Shown here: positions 56,328-64,000 of the stretch, piece by piece
How positions within the stretch are numbered: position 1 is the stretch's first letter
Layout of the letters: each line of letters begins with the position of its first letter
Origin: Bacteroidota bacterium
GTDB lineage: Bacteria; Bacteroidota; Bacteroidia; Chitinophagales; Chitinophagaceae
DNA: 64,000 nucleotides
Assembly (NCBI GenBank): GCA_016868475.1
Contig: VGGU01000003.1
Location: forward strand, 18,569-82,568
Direction of reading: 5' to 3'
The notes under the pieces: model-generated
Told to the model about the DNA's origin: nothing
The model's input: only the letters and a program-made list of their open reading frames with translations
Database searches by the model: none
Made by a program: the position numbers and the translations under genes

Positions 56328-59300
56328 TTATTGTACCAGAACAAGACCAGCAACAATCTTTCCGCTATACTCATGTGCAACTTTTACTGCATAGGTTCCA
56401 CGGGCAGCACCACTTAGATCCACATCCATTCTCAGATAAGGAGATGATGTATAAGTAAGATTAAATGTTTTGGTTGCCACTAACTGACCAGTAGTGTTGT
56501 AAACGGAGATTATACGTTTTTCGTTCATATCTCCAGCATGATAATAACGAATTTGGAAGGCTCCTGTGGTTGGGTTCGGATAGATCCACAGTTTGTCAGA
56601 AGCCTCTGCACCAATATTAAGGACATTAGAGCGGTTCACGCATCCATTAACATCCCGAACTGTTGCTTGGTAATTTCCTATTTCGTCGATAGTTACTTTT
56701 TGTGTATTTCCTGTACCAGCAATTGTTGCCCCATTTAAAGTCCAGCTCCATGTAGCAGCAGCAGGAGTACTGCTTCCAGTAACTGTAGTGGTTTTACCAG
56801 GGGTCAAGCTAGTGGTTGGAGAAGTAAGTGTAATAGATGGCAATGCATTTACTACTAAAGTAGTGCTTCCAGATGCCGCAATAACACAAGAACCAGAACG
56901 AGAAAGGATGCGGTACCGTACACCATTCATTGCTTGAGTGGTTGAAGCTATTGTTAATACTGGAGTAGTTGCTCCGCCGATGCTGCTCCAAGTTACACCA
57001 CCATCGGCACTTTGCTGCCATTGGTAAATAGGTGCTGCATTAGTTGCAGGAATTGCATCATGTGTAGCGGTAATTGTAAATCCGCTTCCAACACATGTTG
57101 CAACTGTGGCAGGTACAGACAGATTGCTGATTGGCAACCCTACATTAACAGGCACTTGGGCAGGTGCTGATGTGCAAGGTGATATGGTTGAGGTAAAGAA
57201 TACTGAATAAGACGTATTAACATTAGGACGAACATAAATGGTATCCTCGCGTGTACCATTGTAAGGAACTAAACCAGCAGCATCCAAGAACATGGTCCCT
57301 ACTTCTGCAGGAGTAGCTGTCCATACACCCTCACCATAGCTTGGTATTACATAAGTTACATCAACAGACCATGCCGTTAATGTACCTATGTCTCCACCAT
57401 AACTATCTCTAACTCCTAAAGTGTAGTTACCTGCAGCAGGGCCATATAATGCGCTCCAGCTTGTTGTAGTTACTGGCATTACTGAAGGAGATGCATCAGC
57501 AGTACCTCTAAGATCCGCTCGGAAAGTTCCAGTAAATGGAGACACTGAACTTGATAGAGCAGCGGTTCCTACAGAACTGATTACTGTGTTGGTCATACCA
57601 TTACCTGGACCATAACCTGTACCGGATATATACCAATCTAAGTTTAATACTTGCCCATTAGGAGTACGTAATGAAATTGCCATGTCTCCAGGCCAAGTAT
57701 GATCAGGTATGCTGAACTTAACAGCTAATCCTGTAATAGTAGCACCAGCAGGCAGACCACTTACAGAAAGATTACTTAATACACCGGCTGCATTGGCATC
57801 AGGAATTGCCTTAGGCACATCCGTTGATGTAAATGTAGAGGTCATTGGCGCAGATGTGGAAGCAAAGTTGGTGATGGTCAAACGCTGAAGATCGCCACGG
57901 CATATGGTGGCAGCAGCAGGACTAACATTTGTCTGAATGGAATTAACAGTAAATGTTGCGCTGTTACTAGGTGTAACACCTGTGCAAGGTCCGCGAAGGA
58001 TGCTTCTAATCTCATATCCATTCCATGTAGTAGGAACGTTTGTAAATGTTAAGGTTGAAGTTGTAGCACCACTTACTACACCTCCGTTGGTTAATTCCTG
58101 CCAAGCAGCTGCAGGGTTAGTTCTAAACTGCCATGTGAAAGATGGAACTGAACCAGAAGCAGCTACAGAAAATGTGGCATTACTGCCGCAGGTGGTTGTA
58201 ACATTAGCAGGGTGTGCAGTGAAAGCATTCTGAACGCAAGGTTGAATGTTAACTGTATAATCTTCTACTTGGCCATAAGATGAGTTTCCGCAAGGAGTTG
58301 TATTACCCCCAAAAGCAGCGTCGTGCATACGAACACGCATGCGTGTGGCACCCAATGTGGCAGAACCGGAAATGGTGATGTTACCCACATGAGGCCCAAA
58401 TCCACGTGCAGAGGTATACACAGCTTCTCCGGCATCTATAAAATCCCCATCCTGATTGAAATCAATCCATACACGAACTTCATCTGATGAGAATGCGCCT
58501 GATATAGAAACTGAGATGGGTAAAGTTTGACCAGCAATTACATTTGTGGATTGTGATAAAAAGTTCTCATATCCAGCTGTTGAAGTTGAGTTATTATTAA
58601 TAGTTCCAAATGTAACATTTGAGATTTTTTCAAAAGCAGTGGAAAGCGCACCTGCTGCACAATAGCAAGAAGAGTTGGGCAAAAGCGCAACAAGTACAGG
58701 AGTAGAAGCACCTGTGTTGCCTGAACAGGTGACCAAGCAGCGATAGTAAGTTGCTGCTAATTGATTTCTTGTCAACGTAGCATTAGTAGCTCCGGCAATA
58801 GCAGCCCAGGTTGTGCCATTTGCAGAAGATTGCCATTGATAGGTTATGCCCGTAAGTGGGGGTGCATTTTGTAAAGACAAATTAAAATTAATACCGGGGC
58901 AAACACTGGTTACTGAAGATAACGTGTTGCCTGGCGCAGGTGTGCCAGAGCAGCCCATTGCTTGAGAAAAGGTAACACTACCTAAAAATCCACGAGGAGT
59001 GAATGTAGGCGCTCCTGGGGCAGCGATACCACCATAGCTAATATTTGTTCCTGCTATCAAATCGCAACCACCTCCTGAAAAAGTATAAACGCCAGCAGGA
59101 ATAGTGCTATAGCGTAATGCCGCAGTTGTTGAGCCTGCCACTACAGCTTCCAGCACAATTCCATAGGTAGCCCCAGCAGGAACAATCAAACTAGTGCTAG
59201 ATAAAAATGGTTGTGTGGTAGTGGTGGTGGTGTTCATAATACCAGTGATGTTCTGACTGGCAAATTGGATCCAACCATTGGCAGCACTGATTGCTCCTGG

Positions 59301-59579
59301 AGCACCATTTATTGCAGCTGTCTTATAGTAGCCTCTTACATCAAGATTTCCAGATGCAAAGGCAATACTGGACATACCTGTGATAACTACATCAAAAGCA
59401 TTATTGTTCTTAAAGTTAAACGTAACAAGAGCATTTGCATTATTATTTGCAAAACCAGTAGTTGAAACTGTAGTTTGGGCAATTGTGAACAATGTTGAGC
59501 TCAAGAACATCCATAAAACCAGAAAAGCGGAAAGCAGTCTGGAATTGTTACTTTTTTTAAAAGTAAAGATTGGTTGCAT
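56328..59579 (-). CDS. Large secreted multidomain protein with T9SS sorting domain
   Basis: 1083 residues from the ATG at 59579 (MQPIFTFKKSNNS), with a signal peptide ending FTIAQT. Domains in order: an N-terminal beta-rich part, an Ig-like domain (YQWQSSANGTTWAAIAG), a GEVED domain (VWIDFNQDGDFIDAGEAVY ... GQVEDYTV), another Ig-like domain, a proprotein convertase P-type jelly-roll (PDHTWPGDMAISLRTPNG), further Ig-like domains, and a type A T9SS sorting domain (LWIYPNPTTGAFQIRYYH ... GTYAVKV). It should be exported and held at the surface, probably for adhesion. No enzyme domain is seen. A TATCTTTC box is 55 bases before the start. Confidence 0.88.
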   Translation of the reverse strand: MQPIFTFKKSNNSRLLSAFLVLWMFLSSTLFTIAQTTVSTTGFANNNANALVTFNFKNNNAFDVVITGMSSIAFASGNLDVRGYYKTAAINGAPGAISAANGWIQFASQNITGIMNTTTTTTQPFLSSTSLIVPAGATYGIVLEAVVAGSTTAALRYSTIPAGVYTFSGGGCDLIAGTNISYGGIAAPGAPTFTPRGFLGSVTFSQAMGCSGTPAPGNTLSSVTSVCPGINFNLSLQNAPPLTGITYQWQSSANGTTWAAIAGATNATLTRNQLAATYYRCLVTCSGNTGASTPVLVALLPNSSCYCAAGALSTAFEKISNVTFGTINNNSTSTAGYENFLSQSTNVIAGQTLPISVSISGAFSSDEVRVWIDFNQDGDFIDAGEAVYTSARGFGPHVGNITISGSATLGATRMRVRMHDAAFGGNTTPCGNSSYGQVEDYTVNIQPCVQNAFTAHPANVTTTCGSNATFSVAASGSVPSFTWQFRTNPAAAWQELTNGGVVSGATTSTLTFTNVPTTWNGYEIRSILRGPCTGVTPSNSATFTVNSIQTNVSPAAATICRGDLQRLTITNFASTSAPMTSTFTSTDVPKAIPDANAAGVLSNLSVSGLPAGATITGLAVKFSIPDHTWPGDMAISLRTPNGQVLNLDWYISGTGYGPGNGMTNTVISSVGTAALSSSVSPFTGTFRADLRGTADASPSVMPVTTTSWSALYGPAAGNYTLGVRDSYGGDIGTLTAWSVDVTYVIPSYGEGVWTATPAEVGTMFLDAAGLVPYNGTREDTIYVRPNVNTSYSVFFTSTISPCTSAPAQVPVNVGLPISNLSVPATVATCVGSGFTITATHDAIPATNAAPIYQWQQSADGGVTWSSIGGATTPVLTIASTTQAMNGVRYRILSRSGSCVIAASGSTTLVVNALPSITLTSPTTSLTPGKTTTVTGSSTPAAATWSWTLNGATIAGTGNTQKVTIDEIGNYQATVRDVNGCVNRSNVLNIGAEASDKLWIYPNPTTGAFQIRYYHAGDMNEKRIISVYNTTGQLVATKTFNLTYTSSPYLRMDVDLSGAARGTYAVKVAHEYSGKIVAGLVLVQ

Positions 59580-59726
59580 AGATACTGTTTTGGTTATTAG
59601 AACACTCTGAATCAAGAAACTATAAATTAGGTGTGAAAGATAAACGATTTTTTTTAAAACTCTTAACAATTGAATAAAAAGCCATAAGTCAAAATACAAA
59701 ACTATGATTATCAGTATTTTAGATTA

Positions 59727-60131
59727 CTACCATTTATCAACGTCCTCTGAATTAATTTGATCTGAGCTAATATCTGTATTTGGTTTAGCCAGCTCTGCGT
59801 TTTCTTGAGGAGGAATAGGGCTTGTGTTTTCTTCTTCCATTTCAACATGATCAAAAGCATCAAAATCAAAATTGGGCATCAATTCTGTTTTCACATAATC
59901 AACCGCTTCTCCTAATGCTTTGACAAATTTGTTAAAATCCTCTTTGTAAAGAAAGATTTTATGCCGGTCATAACCATTATCATCAAAACGCTTTCTGCTC
60001 TCGGTTATGGTCAGATAGTAGTCATTCCCCTTAGTGGCACGTACATCAAAAAAATAAGTTCGCCTTTTACCCGCACGAAGGCGTTTACTGTAAATGCTAT
60101 CCATTTTTTTTTCGTTATTCTCGTAATTCAC
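59727..60131 (-). CDS. DUF3276 / PUR-alpha-like nucleic-acid-binding protein
   Basis: 134 residues with a GTG start at 60131 (reading MNYENNEKKMDSIYSKR); an ATG nine codons in (60104) is the alternative. The core RAGKRRTYFFDVRATKGNDYYLTIT and DRHKIFLYKEDFNKFV segments are the DUF3276 family, related to PUR domains that bind single-stranded nucleic acid. The C-terminal 40 residues are acidic and proline-rich. It stands between the T9SS gene and tRNA-Ser. The role in Bacteroidota is not established. Confidence 0.85.
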   Translation of the reverse strand: MNYENNEKKMDSIYSKRLRAGKRRTYFFDVRATKGNDYYLTITESRKRFDDNGYDRHKIFLYKEDFNKFVKALGEAVDYVKTELMPNFDFDAFDHVEMEEENTSPIPPQENAELAKPNTDISSDQINSEDVDKW

Positions 60132-60231
60132 TGTGATGATTTTTGCAGTTTAACTGTTAAATTTCGGTATCTACAAATATAAAAATCTTTGGAATACACC
60201 CAAAATTATGGGCTGTAATGCGTCTTTTGAT

Positions 60232-61357
<1,126 letters not shown>

Positions 61358-61385
<28 letters not shown>

Positions 61386-61849
61386 GCCTGTTTAATATGC
61401 ACAGTTAGTTCTTCAAAATCAAAATCTTGTAATTTTAAAGACACAACTTCACTTACCCGTAGTCCTGCTCCATAGGCGAGTGCCAACAAAAGTTTATGTT
61501 TTGTATTTTTAGCTGATTCTAAAATCCTGTTTACTTCGCTTCGTGATAAAACAGTAGGTAAACTCTTTGGTTTTTTAGCAGATTGAATTTCGAATTTTTG
61601 GTTATTCTTAAGCACATTACGGTAGTAAAACTTAATAGCATTCAAAAATAGATTTCTGCTTTGAGGTGAAATGTGCTTTGTCTCACATTGGAGTAAAAAA
61701 TTTCGAATATCTTCCTGATCAAGCTTTGTAAAATCTCTACCCTTAAAAGAAAAGTATTCTCGCAAGCCATAAAGGTAGCTTTTTATAGTTTTGGAGCTAT
61801 AATTCTTGATTTTCAGTTCTCGTTTAGCTTTATCAATTTCTGTTTGCAT
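61358..61849 (-). pseudogene. Tyrosine recombinase (XerD-like), 3'-truncated
   Basis: From the ATG at 61849 (MQTEIDKAKRELKIKNYSS): an N-terminal SAM-like domain (KIKNYSSKTIKSYLYGLREY), then the catalytic domain with the first active arginine in GAGLRVSEVVSLKLQDFDFEE. After LTVHIKQA the sequence switches to the serine recombinase reading in another frame and stops eight codons later. The HxxR and tyrosine part is missing, so the protein cannot recombine. About 160 of 270-300 residues remain. The upstream 56 in-frame codons are not part of the gene. Confidence 0.75.
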
Positions 61850-61990
61850 AAATGCCTGAAAATTATTATAATTAGTATAGTTTTTATACGATTTAAACTT
61901 ATCATAACTGCGTATAATATACAAGTTATAGTCAAGATTATGAAAATATTTCGTATAATAACGAGTTAAGTGAAATAAAATAATTTTAAT
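61850..61990. promoter_or_regulatory. AT-rich divergent promoter region with CGTATAATA repeats
   Basis: CGTATAATA occurs at 61911-61919 and 61952-61960, and its inverse TATACG at 61885-61890. The second copy contains TATAAT and lies 31 bases before the GNAT start, as a sigma-70-type -10 box; a TATAAT/TATACT stretch also precedes the recombinase gene. These differ from the TAnnTTTG boxes used elsewhere. Confidence 0.45.
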
Positions 61991-62512
61991 ATGATTCTCG
62001 AAGGTGAAAAAGTTCAACTAAGACCGACGTCAGTGGAGGAAATTCCCATTTTTTTCAAATTCGCTACTGATTCACATGCTACTCCATATTGGTATGGCGA
62101 TCTTTACGGAGATAAAATACCAACGTATGATGAGTTTATTGCTGATTGGAAAAGATATTACTTTGATGGAAGCGCGCCAGAGCTCGGTCGAAGTTTTTTA
62201 ATTATCGTCGACGGCAATCCTGTTGGTCAGGTAAACTATAATGATATAAATCGTACTGATAATTCTGTTGAATTAGATATAATCATCGCCGACGATAATA
62301 ATAAAGGAAAAGGATTAGGATCTGACGCGCTCAAAACATTAGTAAAATATCTTTTCCAAGAGATGAATATTAAAGTTTGTTGCATTGATGCGATCGCCAC
62401 TAATCCGAGGGCAATTCGTGCGTACGAGAAAGCTGGTTTTGCAATTGAAAATGAATTTGAAAAAAATGGGAATTTTTGGAAGCATATGGTGTTAAGGAGT
62501 GAATCATATTAA
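61991..62512 (+). CDS. GNAT-family N-acetyltransferase
   Basis: 173 residues with the acetyl-CoA loop NKGKGLGSDAL (about 103-113) and the C-terminal AIRAYEKAGF motif. The pattern (WYGDLYG, PTYDEFIADWKRYYF, GRSFLIIVDGNPVGQVNY) resembles the AAC(6')-like branch that acetylates aminoglycosides, although the true substrate is unknown. The ATG is 31 bases after a TATAAT box. The gene is diverged from the recombinase fragment and stands in the foreign segment. Confidence 0.85.
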   Translation: MILEGEKVQLRPTSVEEIPIFFKFATDSHATPYWYGDLYGDKIPTYDEFIADWKRYYFDGSAPELGRSFLIIVDGNPVGQVNYNDINRTDNSVELDIIIADDNNKGKGLGSDALKTLVKYLFQEMNIKVCCIDAIATNPRAIRAYEKAGFAIENEFEKNGNFWKHMVLRSESY

Positions 62513-62923
62513 AATTATTTTACATCACTTAACAAAGAATATCTGGCTCAAAAATTTTTCACAATTAGATTTTTACACTAATGAAAGAAAAATTTTCTCG
62601 ACCCAAATTCATTTCCGCTACGCTCCAATGAACTTCAGATATTCTTAACGTTAAAGAAAAGAATTTGCCGCCAAACTGGGCGAAGTCTAGAGTTCCGCTA
62701 AAAGCGGAACGAAAAACCTGAAATCGTCCAATCCGAAAGGGTCGCTTCTGCGGGCGGGCGGAAAGGAGGGCCTGGGAGGAATGCCGCCCGCCCTACAAAT
62801 TTTGGACGAAATCAGTTCGAATTTTTTCGAAAGCACACCGCCAAGCGGGGATCTTAGCCTCAAAAAGGTGATAGGTTGCAGAATAGGCACTTCACCCTAC
62901 TCTCTTTCCGTTTATCTTAACAC
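62513..62923. other. Non-coding stretch with nested inverted repeats
   Basis: No credible gene. GTTCCGCT/AGCGGAAC (62692-62710, 3-base loop), TCGTCCAA (62724-62731) with TTGGACGA (62802-62809), and inside it the GC-rich arms GGGCGGGCGG (62752-62761) and CCGCCCGCCC (62784-62793). Two adjacent TTCGAA sites lie at 62816-62831. The GC-rich core contrasts with AT-rich flanks. It could be a structured RNA, a terminator or a transposon-like end; nothing decides between these. Confidence 0.5.
62752..62793. repeat. 10-base GC-rich perfect inverted repeat
   Basis: GGGCGGGCGG and CCGCCCGCCC separated by 22 bases, nested in an outer eight-base inverted repeat. It is the strongest hairpin in the non-coding stretch. 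Confidence 0.7.
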
Positions 62924-63376
62924 TTATTTTTTTAAGCGGCTTTCGTAAGCACTTATCCAATCCTTCACAGTCATTTTTTTCATTAACTCCCCAATGAGTT
63001 TATAGGGAATGTCACTAAATTTTTTAAACCGTATACAACTCTTACCCATATCCAATTTTTGATTGGTGTATTTAGGGTATTCCTTGACAAACCAGTTGAA
63101 CAAGATGGGATCTAGATACAGTCCCATATGGTAAAAGTTTATGGAGTGTTTTTGCGAAGCAATTCCAGCAAAAGGCAATGGCTCAATTGGTTTGCAATGA
63201 TAACCATTAGGATAAAGAGAATGTGGCACAACATATCCTAACCCGCCGTAACTTATCGCGGCTTCAAAACCTTTGGGTAAATTTTTTACAATTATTTCAT
63301 GAAGCTTTTTGAAAGGTTCAGCTCTATCCGCCGGAACGTTGGCGAGTATTTCATTTATTGAATTTATTTTAGCCAT
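62924..63376 (-). CDS. DUF1801 (YdhG-like) protein
   Basis: 150 residues: MAKINSINEILANVPADRAEPFKKL, shown only in part here, AISYGGLGYVVPHSLYP, INFYHMGLYLDPILF and KSCIRFKKFSDIPYKLIGEL are the family hallmarks. The DUF1801 fold is small and soluble, function unknown. Its start overlaps the PepSY gene by 13 bases. It is more like the rest of the chromosome than the adjacent foreign stretch. Confidence 0.85.
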   Translation of the reverse strand: MAKINSINEILANVPADRAEPFKKLHEIIVKNLPKGFEAAISYGGLGYVVPHSLYPNGYHCKPIEPLPFAGIASQKHSINFYHMGLYLDPILFNWFVKEYPKYTNQKLDMGKSCIRFKKFSDIPYKLIGELMKKMTVKDWISAYESRLKK

Positions 63377-64000
63377 TTTGTACTGATAAAAAACAGTGCA
63401 AATCCACTAATTACGGTCACTAATCCAAAAATAGAAAATATCCTGAGCAATGTATTGCCAAAATTATCTCTGCCTTCATAATCCATCGTATGCATCATCC
63501 AGAGAAAATCAAATATTCTCCAGCTATTGTTTCTGAACTTTTGAACAGTACCCAATTCGCTGGCAACATAAACTGTAGTGTTAGTAGGGTGCTCAAAAGT
63601 GATCGCGTAAGCGGGCAATGGATTTTCCCTATACTCATGGTGACCATTTGTACGGGTAAGGTAGCTGACTGCCTTTACTTCGGGCTGTCCAATAAACCTC
63701 AATTTGGCGATCTCGATGGCCTCTTCTTCTGTTAGCGGTCCTCGGAGTTCACCGGTTTCCGCATCGGCAAGATGATTCATAGCAGGCTGGTCATGTTCCT
63801 GATTGCTTTCAGGATGAACAGCCCTTATACAGCGTATCTGGTAAAAGGGTTTGTTCAGTATTTCAATCAACTGAATAGCTACTACAGAATCAATTTGATG
63901 CATTCTTTTTATTTTTTCCAGTATTGCGGTAGGACTAACCAAAACAATAGCTGATGAAAGCAACGGCACATTTTTCTTTTGAAAATCACCATGTATTTCA
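63364..64000 (-). CDS. PepSY domain membrane protein (5' partial)
   Basis: The frame is open to the right edge of the window, so the true start lies outside (a GTG at 63969 is in frame). Visible are two PepSY-like segments (RCIRAVHPESNQEHD, PLTEEEAIEIAKLRFIGQP, AYAITFEHPTNTTVYV) and a C-terminal helix LLRIFSIFGLVTVISGFALFF. Such proteins may inhibit peptidases or take part in iron reduction. Overlaps the DUF1801 start. Confidence 0.8.
   Translation of the reverse strand, partial: EIHGDFQKKNVPLLSSAIVLVSPTAILEKIKRMHQIDSVVAIQLIEILNKPFYQIRCIRAVHPESNQEHDQPAMNHLADAETGELRGPLTEEEAIEIAKLRFIGQPEVKAVSYLTRTNGHHEYRENPLPAYAITFEHPTNTTVYVASELGTVQKFRNNSWRIFDFLWMMHTMDYEGRDNFGNTLLRIFSIFGLVTVISGFALFFISTKWLK

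Noticed and set aside
62687-62890. Minus-strand ORF of 67 codons in the hairpin block
   Set aside because: Translates the GC-rich inverted repeat, with low-complexity proline and arginine; no start signal or recognisable domain.
62924-64000. Toxin-antitoxin pair from the overlapping DUF1801 and PepSY genes
   Set aside because: The overlap is 13 bases but both match known non-toxin families and the PepSY gene is cut by the window edge.

Overview
The window looks like the chromosome of a member of the Bacteroidota, probably a Chitinophagaceae-like relative. The evidence is several promoter -7 boxes of the TAnnTTTG type, start codons without Shine-Dalgarno sequences, a type IX secretion sorting domain on a large surface protein, the order rpmB-rpmG-DUF4295-ftsY-rimO, the bacillithiol enzyme BshC, and a tmRNA tag ending in YAMAA. 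The assignment rests on gene content and signals read by eye; no database search was made.

Layout. 1-7.5 kb: end of a radical SAM gene, a TonB-like protein, folC, then a minus-strand run of hppD, a YkuD/TonB_C fusion, fbp and an ABC ATPase. 7.5-14.8 kb: purK and purE, separated by a complete RND efflux operon. 14.8-24.2 kb: bshC, a sterol desaturase-like oxygenase, the rpmB-rpmG-DUF4295-ftsY-rimO block, lpdA, a glutamine cyclotransferase and a methyltransferase. 24.2-29.5 kb: a minus-strand envelope operon (TPR protein, outer-membrane barrel, small membrane protein, methyltransferase). 29.6-38.8 kb: DoxX, an M50 protease, cinA, a lipoyl E2 acyltransferase and an operon of exonuclease, glycosyltransferase, EamA and S9 peptidase. 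38.9-46.4 kb: a tiny lipoprotein, asnB, tmRNA, rseP, dxr, GH3, rplU-rpmA and a 28-residue lysine/alanine peptide. 46.4-56.2 kb: a PolX-like protein with an apparently dead polymerase site, two small secreted proteins, a PafA-type phosphatase, tpiA, an alternative GlmU, rpmE2, yajQ, a threonine aldolase and pgi. 56.3-60.1 kb: a 1083-residue T9SS-secreted protein and a DUF3276 protein.

The last part (60.3-62.9 kb) differs. A tRNA-Ser(UGA) gene is entered antisense by the 3' end of a large serine recombinase that has lost its catalytic N-terminus. That fragment is joined directly to a tyrosine recombinase that has lost its catalytic C-terminus. Beyond lie an AT-rich promoter region with TATAAT-type boxes, a GNAT acetyltransferase and a 410-base non-coding stretch with nested GC-rich inverted repeats. 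This is either a decayed island at a tRNA gene or an assembly chimera. More typical genes (DUF1801, PepSY) follow to the window edge.

Most genes are housekeeping: folate, purine, isoprenoid, sugar phosphate, translation and envelope functions. Genes are tightly packed, with start/stop overlaps within operons and shared or abutting stop codons at convergent pairs. I see no CRISPR array, prophage, toxin-antitoxin pair or obvious defence system. The observations most worth a second look are the recombinase junction, the catalytically degenerate PolX, the YkuD-TonB_C fusion, the set of apparently leaderless start codons and a hairpin in the rpmE2 leader.
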